Shown: positions 21,601 to 31,981 of the stretch, piece after piece
Layout of the letters: every line of letters starts with the position of its first letter
Numbering within the stretch: the first letter of the stretch is position 1
Source of the DNA: Schistocerca nitens
Taxonomy: Eukaryota; Arthropoda; Insecta; Orthoptera; Acrididae
Length of the DNA: 64,000 bases
Direction: 5' to 3'
NCBI RefSeq assembly: GCF_023898315.1
Contig: NC_064618.1
Location: forward strand, 186,611,548 to 186,675,547
Program-made: the position numbers and the translations under genes
The notes under the pieces: model-generated
Seen by the model: only the letters and a program-made list of their open reading frames with translations
What the model was told of the DNA's origin: nothing
Database searches by the model: none

Positions 21601-22019
21601 TAATTTTATAATGTGTATCACAACTGAATACAGGTAAATAAGGTTCAATCCATTTAAAACGATTACCAGAGAAATTCATAGCCACACCCTCACTCTGTAA
21701 AAATCGTCTTATTTTGCACAATTTTGCACAACGGCTAAATGCCTTAAGTTAATCTAAGTGCTACTGCTCTCATCAGATTCCCGGTAACATATTCGAACGT
21801 GTAGGAACACTTCTACTGTGCTTTTATTCACAAATATCAGTACGAGTAAAATCTTCATCATTTTATGTGACAGATAACACAGTAGTGTCTCAAATCATTA
21901 TCGATTGCCTTGAACTGTCTTCTAGGGAATCTGTACGGCAAAGTAGTCCTGTACATATTTATACTTTCACGTAAATATCATTAACTTACCTAGTTGATAT
22001 TTTAGGAGTATCTCCCATG
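21601..22019. other. No recognisable gene
   Basis: AT-rich sequence with no frame or repeat recognised. Confidence 0.5.
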
Positions 22020-22021
22020 TA

Positions 22022-23000
22022 CACTGATCAGCCATAACATTATAAGCACCTACCTAATAGCCGGTAGGTCATCTTTGGCAAGAACAACAGCAGCGACGCA
22101 TCATGGCATGCGGGGTGGAAGCAAAGAGGCGTTGGAAGGTCACTGGAGGGATGTGGCTCCTTGACTGCAGACACAAATCTCCTAATTTTCGTTAATTTAG
22201 GGGCAAGGGGCGATGAACTCTGGCACGTTCAGTCACATTCCAGAGATCTTCAATCGAGTTCAGATCTGACGAGCTGAGAGGCCAGGACATCAATTGCAAC
22301 TCGCCGCTGTGTTCCTCGAAACACTCTGTCACATTCCTGGATTTGTTGAAAAGTGCCACTGCTGTCGGAAATCGAGAGGGCTGCAAATGATCTGAAAAAA
22401 GTTTACGATACTCCTTGCCTGACATGATTCCTTGCACGGGTTACACTGTATGCCTAAGTGAATATTCCCGGAGCATAAGTGAACTCCCTCTAGCCTGTCA
22501 GGTGACAAGGAGGTGTTCGCCTGGAAGATGACGGATTCGCGCACTCACATCGGCATGATGAAGAAGGTATCGGGATTCATCAGACCATACAACGCTCTGC
22601 CAGTGCGCGAGCATCCAATGCCGATGGTCATGTGCCCTTTTCGGTCGTATTTGCCGATGTAGTGGTGTTAACATTGGCACACACATGGGTCGTCGGCTGC
22701 CGAGGCCTATCTTTACGAATGTTCGGTGCACTGTGTGTTCAGACACACTTGTACTCTGCCCGGCATTAAAGTCTGCTGTTAGTTCCGCCACGGCCTCAGG
22801 GCGATCACAATCTGCTGTCGGTCAAAATTAGATAGATCGCGCGTCTTCCAAATTCTTCACACGGACAGCACGGTCACTGATACTACAAATACCATACGTG
22901 TGTCTTACTAGCAGTCGTTCCTCACCAGGTGACGCTGCTATCGCCTGGACCGGCTTATATCGATAATAGATTGATGTTTATAATGCTCTGGGTGATCAGT
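22022..23000 (-). pseudogene. Decayed Tc1-type transposon
   Basis: The ends are inverted: 'cactgatcagccataacatt' at the left and 'aatgctctgggtgatcagt' at the right. Each is bordered by TA. Between them the minus strand encodes worn Tc1 transposase pieces. 'FVKIGLGSRRPMC' and 'HWQSVVWSDESRYLLHHAD' (first aspartate) lie at about 22700-22540. 'LMSWPLSSSDLNSIEDLW' (third acidic residue present) lies at about 22290-22240. The 'DNARPH'-type segment is lost and several shifts are present. At about 980 bp the element is also shorter than a full Tc1. Confidence 0.82.
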
Positions 23001-23002
23001 TA

Positions 23003-23855
23003 ATACCAAATTTTAATTTATAATCTTTAATATTTTTAATATCTGCTACTGAGACTGACTGATTTTAAGACGACTCCATCATCCTACAGCCAGCTTAGAC
23101 AAAACCTCTGATGGGCTGCTATAGATGTCGACCATTTTTCTGTGTTTTCTTTAAACAAAAAGAGAGAGATGTTTTGCACAACTCATAAGAAATTGTTGTG
23201 CCAAACACATCATTGCCAAAAAGATTGTAGGAAGTCTTCCAGTCTCTATTCGGCACTTTCTTACCCTCTGCACTCTTAACACCAGTTCTATAATCCTGCA
23301 CCCTTACCTTGTCAGACATTTCTGCATGTTCTTTCTGTTGTGTACTACTTCAAACATAACGATAAAGAGATGTGGACTACAGAGTGGCAAAGCAGCTGTT
23401 ATCATGAGGAAGCTGGAGAGAAGCAGATACGGTTAACGAATTTGTGAGTACAGTAAATAGAGGTTTTACTTAACATGTAGATTTCTTCAAGAGTTGCCAA
23501 AAAAGCTTACAAAAGAAGAAACAGAAATAAAATCCCAGCTATTAATGGATCCAGACTTGGGTGCATCTCACACTGTGAGGCTCCCGCTACTATTACTGCA
23601 CGATCAAGCTGTCAAAGGCAACTCACACTGAAGACTGTCAAAGACTGTGACTGAGATGGTCGTGCAGCTGATTCCGGACTTCCTATATTGCGGCGAAAGA
23701 GGGCGCTCGTAGACGAAGCTGTTGAAAACGTGGCCCAGTGGGCGCGCATAATTGGATCCGTTGGGTCCCCACGCGACCTCTATCGGCGTGTGTCGGAAAC
23801 ACATGTTTCCGTAGCCAACTGTGAGACGCTGGTGTGGGTGGTGTTGATATGTGAT
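23003..23855. other. No recognisable gene
   Basis: Short frames only. Around 23690-23830 both strands stay open for 60-95 codons, but neither product shows a motif I recognise. Confidence 0.45.
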
Positions 23856-23857
23856 AC

Positions 23858-24080
23858 CACACTTTCTTCGTCAATCATGGATAAAGCTCCTCATACCCTC
23901 TTGATCCATACTCCATACGAGTTAGACTGTACGTTCCATTCGAGACTTGGTGTAATTCTTCTTCACTGTCAATGAGGACAGCAACATCGTTGTATAGCAC
24001 CTTTGTCAAATATTTCAATACTTTGCTTACCCGGTTTTCCTACTGTCCAAAATTCATTGCCATGGTGTACACCAAACGTA
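23858..24080 (-). pseudogene. Fragment of a non-LTR RT (RTE-like), first of two
   Basis: Read on the minus strand, 23990-23900 corresponds to the RT region just after the catalytic box ('AVLIDSEEELHQVSNGTYSL'-like, broken). The same segment is found again at about 24740-24650. Both copies contain 'gagttagactgtac' and 'aattcttcttcactgt'. Assignment is tentative because the piece is short and decayed. Confidence 0.45.
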
Positions 24081-24084
24081 TAAA

Positions 24085-24418
24085 TAAATCACTCAGTCTT
24101 CAGGCCACGAGTGGCCTACCGGGACCATTCGAGCGCCGTGTCATCCTCAGTGGAGGATGCAGATAGGAGGGGCGTGGGGTCAGCACACCGCTCTCCCGGT
24201 CCTTATGATGTTATTCTTCATCGAAGCCGCTACTATGCGGTCGAGTAGCTCCTCAATTGGCATCACGAGGCTGAGTGCACCCCGAAAAATGGCAACAGCA
24301 CATGGTGGCCTCGATGGTCACCCATACAAGTGCCGACGACGCCCGACAGCGCTTAACTTCTGAGGTCTCACGGGAACCGGTGTATCCACTGCGGCAAGGT
24401 CGTTGCCCACACCAAGTG
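24085..24418 (-). repeat. 5S rRNA-derived SINE (SINE3-like)
   Basis: In the sense (minus) direction this starts with a 5S-rRNA-like head. 'acaccggttcccgtgagacc' is followed by 'aagttaagcgctgtcgggcg' and 'gcacttgtatgggtgacc', which match the internal and 3' part of arthropod 5S rRNA. A longer unrelated body follows ('gaggagctactcgaccgcat', 'gagagcggtgtgctgacc'). It ends in 'aggccactcgtggcctgaag'. RNA polymerase III would be driven by the 5S internal control region. A second copy of the class is at 41165-41690. Confidence 0.85.
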
Positions 24419-24429
24419 TATAATCTTAG

Positions 24430-25110
24430 AAATTTTTTCCTCACTTTAAGACCAATATCTCATTTTAGTAGACTCATTTTGGGCAGGAAAGGCATTTTTG
24501 CCCATGCTAATGTGCTTTTTATGTGCTCCTTGCTTTATCCGTCATTCCCAAATTTCATTTGCTTTGTGATCAACGTTTTTGATGTCACATTTACACTGGA
24601 TCTTATCTGTGCTGCCCATCACTGCTTGAGTTGTTTTCCAGTTCACTCTTGATTCATATTTCACACGAGTTAGACTGTACGCTCCATTCGCGACTTGCCA
24701 TAATTCTTCTTCACTGTAAACTGAGGACAGCAATGTGATGAGCGAACTTTATTAGGGATGTCCTTTCACCCTAAATATTTATCCCATTCTAAAATATTTG
24801 CTTTAGTTGTTCATGCATAGCCTCAACAGTAGGGGTGAAACACTATACCCCTGTCTTATACTGCTTTTATTCCGAGCATTGTACGTTTTGTGTATTATCT
24901 GTATTTTTATATGGCTCACTGGCATTCTTCTCAGAATTGAGAACAACTAAAAGCTTTTCACCATGTTGAACGCTTATTGCATGTTAACATATCCTGTGAT
25001 CGTGTTTTTATTTATCTTAATTACTGCTTTCATAATCAACAACAAAGTCAGAAGTGCTTCTCTTATGACCTTACAATTCCAAAAGCCTAAATCATCATGA
25101 TGTAACAGAT
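24430..25110 (-). pseudogene. Decayed RTE-like LINE reverse transcriptase
   Basis: The minus strand shows scattered RT pieces. One is a region after the catalytic box ('IAVLS', 'YSEEELWQVANGAYSL') at about 24745-24670. Upstream of it, around 24860-24800, is sequence resembling the stretch where a GVRQGC-like box sits. The order fits an RTE-type element. Many stops are present. The identification is by motif similarity only and the ends are not defined. Confidence 0.45.
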
Positions 25111-25870
25111 TCTGTTCTTCCTTGAGCTAAGTGGAGTTAGAGGTTGAAAAATTAATATAATTTTTTATTTTTATCCACTTTCCTTAATAAAATGATACAC
25201 AATCACTTGTGAAATCGCATGATAAGGTTTATTTAAGTATCTGCGGCTCATATCTGGTTTGTAAGAAATTTTACGTGCATTACCTTAACAACAAATAGTC
25301 TGTAATTCTTTTTATATAGAAGGCTGTGGAGTATGGTATTAAAAAGGTTGATTTAAGCTGTTTGCGTTAGTAGCACTATCGAAGACAGCACAGTAGCTTT
25401 CCATAACATAAACCCATGTCGTATGCAGAAGTTAAAAGAATTCTGTTGCTACTGTGGTCTGCGTAGATACCGGAAAGATAAATGACTTTCCATTTAAACA
25501 AGACATTGCTATAAATGTGTATCAGTGAACTAAGTAAAACATGTATGTGATAAGAACCATAAAGGAACAAGTGATGGAATAGAGGCCTGTGCAGTTACTG
25601 AAATTTTCAGTTGATCCATGAATGAAAGGGCTGTTTGTTCCTCCATATTTTTAGTGGCAGGCCGGCGGTATGCTTGTAAGACCAACCCAAGACTAACAGT
25701 GGGAACTTACTTTGAGAAACAACAAACTTCGTGGCGTAAAGACCATATGAGGTAGGCTGGCAGACAAAATTGTTGATGAATTACAACATTGCTACGAGAT
25801 GGGCATTACGAACAACAATGATGATTTGTTCAGAATGGGGCAGGCATATTGGGATTCCTTCTTCCACAAA
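25111..25870. other. No recognisable gene
   Basis: AT-rich sequence with no recognised frame or repeat before the SINE at 25877. Confidence 0.5.
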
Positions 25871-25876
25871 CTCTCA

Positions 25877-26030
25877 ACAGGCGTCATGTCACGGATTGCG
25901 CGGCCCCTCCCGCAGGAGGTTCGAGTCCTCACTCGGGCATGGGCGTGTGTTATTCTTAGCATAATTTAGTTTAAGTAGTGTGTAAGTCTAGGGAACGATA
26001 ACCTGAGCCGTTTGGCTATTAGGAATTCAC
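25877..26030 (+). repeat. tRNA-derived SINE (family B)
   Basis: Forward copy. The head shows 'tcacggattgcgcggcccct' and B box 'ggttcgagtcctcactcggg', and the body 'gtttaagtagtgtgtaagtc'. The tail is degraded near 'aattcacacac'. Confidence 0.82.
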
Positions 26031-26530
26031 ACACTTTAAACTCTTAACAGGTGAAAATCAGTGCGTCAGCTATGACTTTCCAGAATATTCATGGTGCAAT
26101 TATCGTAACGTCCAATATTCATACTTCATACAGCCGGTAACATTCCATTTGAGCATCAGTAATGGATGTCATAAATCCCATTCACAGATATCTGACGCAT
26201 CTTGAATTATTGAAGAAATCTCTGCATGGGCAGACTCAAAATCCGAATGTGTCTTTGAACAATCTCATGGGAACTCGCATACCAGAAGATGTTCTTCTTC
26301 GGAGAAAGACATTATAATGGGGTGTCTATGACGCTGCTATTGTTTTTAATGAAGACAACATTTGTAGAATGAAAGCGGACTGCTTGTAGGAACTACTCCT
26401 GGTGTAAACTACATCATAGAACTTTAACAGATGGCCAAAGATCGCATGGAAAAAGCATACTATGCACGAGAAATCGCCGCTGAAGAGAAAAATGGAAAAA
26501 TGAAATCCATTATAAATCAAGATGATGGCA
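26031..26530. other. Flank of the Penelope insertion, no recognised gene
   Basis: No gene or repeat is recognised. The stretch ends at the left target duplication 'cagtacaatgta' (26531-26542). Confidence 0.5.
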
Positions 26531-26542
26531 CAGTACAATGTA
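26531..26542. repeat. Left target-site duplication of the Penelope array
   Basis: The 12 bases 'cagtacaatgta' are repeated exactly at 39611-39622 on the far side of the array. The three-copy side begins immediately after, at 'agacctgag'. Confidence 0.9.
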
Positions 26543-26791
26543 AGACCTGAGTTTCTCCTGGCGTATACAACTTTCAAATAACTTCCGGGAATTCAGCCAG
26601 GTAACACTGTCAGCGACCGCCGATATTTCGGCGGGAGAACACCCCGCCATTTTCAAGGCAAACTGCAACGGACAGGCGGCGTGCATGCAAATTTAATACC
26701 TCGGTTCTGCGACAGAAGCAGGAAAGATAACACACACACTGAACACTAGTGCCACCAAAGATGACCAAAGTCAGAGCTATCGATAGTGAGA
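26543..26791 (-). repeat. Partial Penelope unit (pseudo-LTR) at the left end
   Basis: Reading leftward, this holds the sequence after the stop of the outermost minus-strand ORF. It contains the 106 bp spacer found between ORFs and about the first 50 codons of a further unit, ending inside the coding region. It matches the start of the neighbouring units except for single changes (for example 'acactgtc' for 'acactttc' near 26606). It is about 30 bases longer than the partial unit at the right end. Confidence 0.9.
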
Positions 26792-29281
26792 CTATGAATT
26801 CACAGGTGAGGCAGCATTGACTCTGTTCCTCTGTTTTTTGACAAGGGAGAGAGCCGGATTCCAAACAGAGTTTAAACAGAAACCTCCATCCCTGTTAACG
26901 AGGTTGCTCGCTAGTTTAATCTCAACTGCCTCCTTAATGACACTGTCCCAATAGCTGGACGTGCATGCCAATATCTCGGTGTTATTATATAACATGGGGT
27001 GACCAGTATCCAAGCAATGTTCGGCAATAGCAGATCTATTTGGCTGCTGTAATCGTGTGTGCCGTTTATGCTCAGTACATCTGTCCTCCACGGTCCTGAT
27101 AGTTTGACCAATATATGCCATACCGCAGCTACAGGGAATACGATACACACCTGCCTTACGCAATCCAAGATCATCCTTAACGGAACTCAAAAGTGCTCTA
27201 ATTTTAGATGGAGGTCGGAAAACACATTTCACATCGTATTTCCGTAAAATACGACCGATCTTATTGGACGTGTTTCCTACGTAAGGCAAAAAAGCAGTAG
27301 ACTTAGGTGTTGACTCAGAATTATCATCAATCACCCGATGTACAGTTGGTCGATAGCGCAACGCACGTTCAATCTGTCTATCACTATAACCATTTCGACG
27401 AAATGTAACTTCAAGATGGGACAGCTCAGCTGGCAAAGTCTCAGCGTCAGAAACGACATGTGCCCTGTGTACCAAGGTACGAAGTACCCCTTCACGCTGA
27501 GCCGAATGGTGACAACTATTAGCTTGTAAGTACAAATCGGTGTGAGTACGTTTCCTGTAGACTGCATGTCCCAATGATCCATCATCCTTCCTCCTAACCA
27601 ACACGTCGAGAAAGGGAAGGCAACCATCCTCTTCCACCTCCATCGTAAAACGAATGTTCGGGTGGATCGAGTTCAGATGTTCTAGAAAGACATTCAAATT
27701 TTCCCTACCGTGAGGCCAAACAACGAAGGTATCGTCAACGTATCTAAAGAAACAGGCGGGTTTTAAAGGCGCCGACTCCAATGCACGTTCCTCGAAGTCT
27801 TCCATAAATAAATTTGCGATCACAGGAGACAACGGACTACCCATCGCAACTCCATCTGTCTGCTCGTAATACTGGTCATTAAATAAAAAGTAAGTGGATG
27901 TCAACACATGCCTAAAGAGATTAGTTAAATCAGCACCAAACCTGGCTTCAATTAACCGCAACGAATCAGACAGAGGAACACGAGTGAAGAGAGAGACCAC
28001 ATCGAAACTCACTAAAATATCAGAGTCATTCAGCCTCAGTCCCTCCAAACGACGTAAAAAATCAGCTGAGTTCCTGATATGATGTTCACACTGTCCTACT
28101 TGTGGACTCAACAGAGAAGCAAGATGCTTGGATACACGATATGTCGGAGCGCCGATGTTACTCACTATAGGACGGAAAGGAACCCCTTCCTTATGAACCT
28201 TTGGAAGGCCATATAACCTAGGGGGAACGGCACTATAGGTGTTAAGCCTCTTGATTGTGTCCTGCGAAAAACCACTTTTCTTCAGGAGGCTGTTGGTCTT
28301 TCTCTCAACACTTTTCGTGGGGTCAGCATCGATTCTGCGATACGCTGAATCAGATAGTAAACGTTGCATCTTTTGTACATAATCAGGTTTATTTAAAACA
28401 ACGGTGGCGTTGCCCTTGTCAGCAGGTAAAATAACAATACTGGGATCAACTTTGAGAGAGCGTAAAGCAGCCCTCTCTGCTGCTGTTACATTACTCTTGG
28501 GTGGACGAGCCCTAGTCAAAACACGGCATGCCTCCCTCCTAACTTCCTCTGCAGCGTCAGGAGGTAGTTTGCAAACTGCCTGTTCAATTGAACTAATAAA
28601 ATCAACTACCGGCAAATTCTTCGGAGTGGGTGCAAAATTTAAACCCTTCCCTAGCACGCATAAGGTTGCGTCGTCAAAAGATTTCTCTGTGAGATTTATC
28701 ACAGAACGTCGAGATATAACATCCGACTCCGCGCGATGAAAACGTTCAAACTTCGCCAAATGCCGGGCAGTAACGGAGTTGTACTCCCAGTCAGCTTGGG
28801 TCCATGAGGCACCGTCCAACCAATCCCAAGTGAAATCAGACACTTCAGATGCAACCATTAAATGAAAACGATACAATTCTTTGGAAACAGAATCCAAACG
28901 TCGACGAGTAAAACGAATCCTTTCGCGAACAAGAGCCAAGCCAGCACGTTGCTTGATACGATTGGCGGCAGGTGAATTAATATGGTGCACAACCTTAGCA
29001 AATGTTGGGACATGATTTTCATCACGACACCTCAATAAAAACGACAAAGCACATTGCAGTCTAACTCGACAGCTACGAAGTTTATCCAACTTACGTAAAC
29101 ACCGATACATTTCCTCCCCGTAGAGGTAAACAATGTGAGACCTGAGTTTCTCCTGGCGTATACAACTTTCAAATAACTTCCGGGAATTCAGCCAGGTAAC
29201 ACTTTCAGCGACCGCCGATATTTCGGCGGGAGAACACCCCGCCATTTTCAAGGCAAACTGCAACGGACAGGCGGCGTGCAT
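26792..29281 (-). CDS. Penelope-like protein: RT plus GIY-YIG endonuclease (unit 1)
   Basis: This 829-residue protein would nick DNA and copy the element's RNA at the break. An N-terminal region rich in basic residues (about 60-150) is followed by 'DKGNATVVLNKPDY' (the RT finger region) and 'GLPKVHKEGVPFRPIVS'. RT catalytic motifs are 'SFDVVSLFT' (D427), 'GVAMGSPLSP' (477-486) and 'YVDD' (514-517). The C-terminal endonuclease shows GVY (711-713), the C-x-C pair C717/C719, YIG (723-725), R729 and H738. Methionine 13 has a stronger start context (aaaATGg) than methionine 1, so the true product may be 817 residues. The frame is intact. Relative to the other units it has S in 'YRVSKHL' and I in 'GQTIRT'. 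Confidence 0.95.
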   Translation of the reverse strand: MHAACPLQFALKMAGCSPAEISAVAESVTWLNSRKLFESCIRQEKLRSHIVYLYGEEMYRCLRKLDKLRSCRVRLQCALSFLLRCRDENHVPTFAKVVHHINSPAANRIKQRAGLALVRERIRFTRRRLDSVSKELYRFHLMVASEVSDFTWDWLDGASWTQADWEYNSVTARHLAKFERFHRAESDVISRRSVINLTEKSFDDATLCVLGKGLNFAPTPKNLPVVDFISSIEQAVCKLPPDAAEEVRREACRVLTRARPPKSNVTAAERAALRSLKVDPSIVILPADKGNATVVLNKPDYVQKMQRLLSDSAYRRIDADPTKSVERKTNSLLKKSGFSQDTIKRLNTYSAVPPRLYGLPKVHKEGVPFRPIVSNIGAPTYRVSKHLASLLSPQVGQCEHHIRNSADFLRRLEGLRLNDSDILVSFDVVSLFTRVPLSDSLRLIEARFGADLTNLFRHVLTSTYFLFNDQYYEQTDGVAMGSPLSPVIANLFMEDFEERALESAPLKPACFFRYVDDTFVVWPHGRENLNVFLEHLNSIHPNIRFTMEVEEDGCLPFLDVLVRRKDDGSLGHAVYRKRTHTDLYLQANSCHHSAQREGVLRTLVHRAHVVSDAETLPAELSHLEVTFRRNGYSDRQIERALRYRPTVHRVIDDNSESTPKSTAFLPYVGNTSNKIGRILRKYDVKCVFRPPSKIRALLSSVKDDLGLRKAGVYRIPCSCGMAYIGQTIRTVEDRCTEHKRHTRLQQPNRSAIAEHCLDTGHPMLYNNTEILACTSSYWDSVIKEAVEIKLASNLVNRDGGFCLNSVWNPALSLVKKQRNRVNAASPVNS

Positions 29282-29386
29282 GCAAATTTAATACCTCGGT
29301 TCTGCGACAGAAGCAGGAAAGATAACACACACACTGAACACTAGTGCCACCAAAGATGACCAAAGTCAGAGCTATCGATAGTGAGA

Positions 29387-31876
29387 CTATGAATTCACAG
29401 GTGAGGCAGCATTGACTCTGTTCCTCTGTTTTTTGACAAGGGAGAGAGCCGGATTCCAAACAGAGTTTAAACAGAAACCTCCATCCCTGTTAACGAGGTT
29501 GCTCGCTAGTTTAATCTCAACTGCCTCCTTAATGACACTGTCCCAATAGCTGGACGTGCATGCCAATATCTCGGTGTTATTATATAACATGGGGTGACCA
29601 GTATCCAAGCAATGTTCGGCAATAGCAGATCTATTTGGCTGCTGTAATCGTGTGTGCCGTTTATGCTCAGTACATCTGTCCTCCACGGTCCTGTTAGTTT
29701 GACCAATATATGCCATACCGCAGCTACAGGGAATACGATACACACCTGCCTTACGCAATCCAAGATCATCCTTAACGGAACTCAAAAGTGCTCTAATTTT
29801 AGATGGAGGTCGGAAAACACATTTCACATCGTATTTCCGTAAAATACGACCGATCTTATTGGACGTGTTTCCTACGTAAGGCAAAAAAGCAGTAGACTTA
29901 GGTGTTGACTCAGAATTATCATCAATCACCCGATGTACAGTTGGTCGATAGCGCAACGCACGTTCAATCTGTCTATCACTATAACCATTTCGACGAAATG
30001 TAACTTCAAGATGGGACAGCTCAGCTGGCAAAGTCTCAGCGTCAGAAACGACATGTGCCCTGTGTACCAAGGTACGAAGTACCCCTTCACGCTGAGCCGA
30101 ATGGTGACAACTATTAGCTTGTAAGTACAAATCGGTGTGAGTACGTTTCCTGTAGACTGCATGTCCCAATGATCCATCATCCTTCCTCCTAACCAACACG
30201 TCGAGAAAGGGAAGGCAACCATCCTCTTCCACCTCCATCGTAAAACGAATGTTCGGGTGGATCGAGTTCAGATGTTCTAGAAAGACATTCAAATTTTCCC
30301 TACCGTGAGGCCAAACAACGAAGGTATCGTCAACGTATCTAAAGAAACAGGCGGGTTTTAAAGGCGCCGACTCCAATGCACGTTCCTCGAAGTCTTCCAT
30401 AAATAAATTTGCGATCACAGGAGACAACGGACTACCCATCGCAACTCCATCTGTCTGCTCGTAATACTGGTCATTAAATAAAAAGTAAGTGGATGTCAAC
30501 ACATGCCTAAAGAGATTAGTTAAATCAGCACCAAACCTGGCTTCAATTAACCGCAACGAATCAGACAGAGGAACACGAGTGAAGAGAGAGACCACATCGA
30601 AACTCACTAAAATATCAGAGTCATTCAGCCTCAGTCCCTCCAAACGACGTAAAAAATCAGCTGAGTTCCTGATATGATGTTCACACTGTCCTACTTGTGG
30701 ACTCAACAGAGAAGCAAGATGCTTGGATACACGATATGTCGGAGCGCCGATGTTACTCACTATAGGACGGAAAGGAACCCCTTCCTTATGAACCTTTGGA
30801 AGGCCATATAACCTAGGGGGAACGGCACTATAGGTGTTAAGCCTCTTGATTGTGTCCTGCGAAAAACCACTTTTCTTCAGGAGGCTGTTGGTCTTTCTCT
30901 CAACACTTTTCGTGGGGTCAGCATCGATTCTGCGATACGCTGAATCAGATAGTAAACGTTGCATCTTTTGTACATAATCAGGTTTATTTAAAACAACGGT
31001 GGCGTTGCCCTTGTCAGCAGGTAAAATAACAATACTGGGATCAACTTTGAGAGAGCGTAAAGCAGCCCTCTCTGCTGCTGTTACATTACTCTTGGGTGGA
31101 CGAGCCCTAGTCAAAACACGGCATGCCTCCCTCCTAACTTCCTCTGCAGCGTCAGGAGGTAGTTTGCAAACTGCCTGTTCAATTGAACTAATAAAATCAA
31201 CTACCGGCAAATTCTTCGGAGTGGGTGCAAAATTTAAACCCTTCCCTAGCACGCATAAGGTTGCGTCGTCAAAAGATTTCTCTGTGAGATTTATCACAGA
31301 ACGTCGAGATATAACATCCGACTCCGCGCGATGAAAACGTTCAAACTTCGCCAAATGCCGGGCAGTAACGGAGTTGTACTCCCAGTCAGCTTGGGTCCAT
31401 GAGGCACCGTCCAACCAATCCCAAGTGAAATCAGACACTTCAGATGCAACCATTAAATGAAAACGATACAATTCTTTGGAAACAGAATCCAAACGTCGAC
31501 GAGTAAAACGAATCCTTTCGCGAACAAGAGCCAAGCCAGCACGTTGCTTGATACGATTGGCGGCAGGTGAATTAATATGGTGCACAACCTTAGCAAATGT
31601 TGGGACATGATTTTCATCACGACACCTCAATAAAAACGACAAAGCACATTGCAGTCTAACTCGACAGCTACGAAGTTTATCCAACTTACGTAAACACCGA
31701 TACATTTCCTCCCCGTAGAGGTAAACAATGTGAGACCTGAGTTTCTCCTGGCGTATACAACTTTCAAATAACTTCCGGGAATTCAGCCAGGTAACACTTT
31801 CAGCGACCGCCGATATTTCGGCGGGAGAACACCCCGCCATTTTCAAGGCAAACTGCAACGGACAGGCGGCGTGCAT
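29387..31876 (-). CDS. Penelope-like protein: RT plus GIY-YIG endonuclease (unit 2)
   Basis: Intact 829-residue copy in tandem with unit 1. The stop-to-start spacer is 105 bases, and the period from unit 1 is exactly 2595 bp. All catalytic residues described for unit 1 are present (D427, YVDD, GVY...YIG). It differs from unit 1 by N instead of I in the endonuclease segment 'GQTNRT', giving one of only a few amino-acid differences. Being full length with both domains, it is a candidate source of active protein. Confidence 0.95.
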   Translation of the reverse strand: MHAACPLQFALKMAGCSPAEISAVAESVTWLNSRKLFESCIRQEKLRSHIVYLYGEEMYRCLRKLDKLRSCRVRLQCALSFLLRCRDENHVPTFAKVVHHINSPAANRIKQRAGLALVRERIRFTRRRLDSVSKELYRFHLMVASEVSDFTWDWLDGASWTQADWEYNSVTARHLAKFERFHRAESDVISRRSVINLTEKSFDDATLCVLGKGLNFAPTPKNLPVVDFISSIEQAVCKLPPDAAEEVRREACRVLTRARPPKSNVTAAERAALRSLKVDPSIVILPADKGNATVVLNKPDYVQKMQRLLSDSAYRRIDADPTKSVERKTNSLLKKSGFSQDTIKRLNTYSAVPPRLYGLPKVHKEGVPFRPIVSNIGAPTYRVSKHLASLLSPQVGQCEHHIRNSADFLRRLEGLRLNDSDILVSFDVVSLFTRVPLSDSLRLIEARFGADLTNLFRHVLTSTYFLFNDQYYEQTDGVAMGSPLSPVIANLFMEDFEERALESAPLKPACFFRYVDDTFVVWPHGRENLNVFLEHLNSIHPNIRFTMEVEEDGCLPFLDVLVRRKDDGSLGHAVYRKRTHTDLYLQANSCHHSAQREGVLRTLVHRAHVVSDAETLPAELSHLEVTFRRNGYSDRQIERALRYRPTVHRVIDDNSESTPKSTAFLPYVGNTSNKIGRILRKYDVKCVFRPPSKIRALLSSVKDDLGLRKAGVYRIPCSCGMAYIGQTNRTVEDRCTEHKRHTRLQQPNRSAIAEHCLDTGHPMLYNNTEILACTSSYWDSVIKEAVEIKLASNLVNRDGGFCLNSVWNPALSLVKKQRNRVNAASPVNS

Positions 31877-31981
31877 GCAAATTTAATACCTCGGTTCTGC
31901 GACAGAAGCAGGAAAGATAACACACACACTGAACACTAGTGCCACCAAAGATGACCAAAGTCAGAGCTATCGATAGTGAGA

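Noticed and set aside
24275..24415. A real 5S rRNA gene in the minus orientation
   Set aside because: Only part of the 5S sequence is present, it is diverged, and it is fused to a SINE3 body; a second fused copy exists at 41.4 kb.
26559..26864. Small open frames of 60-111 codons repeated in each Penelope unit, on both strands
   Set aside because: They are other-frame shadows of the RT/endonuclease gene, repeated only because the units are repeated.
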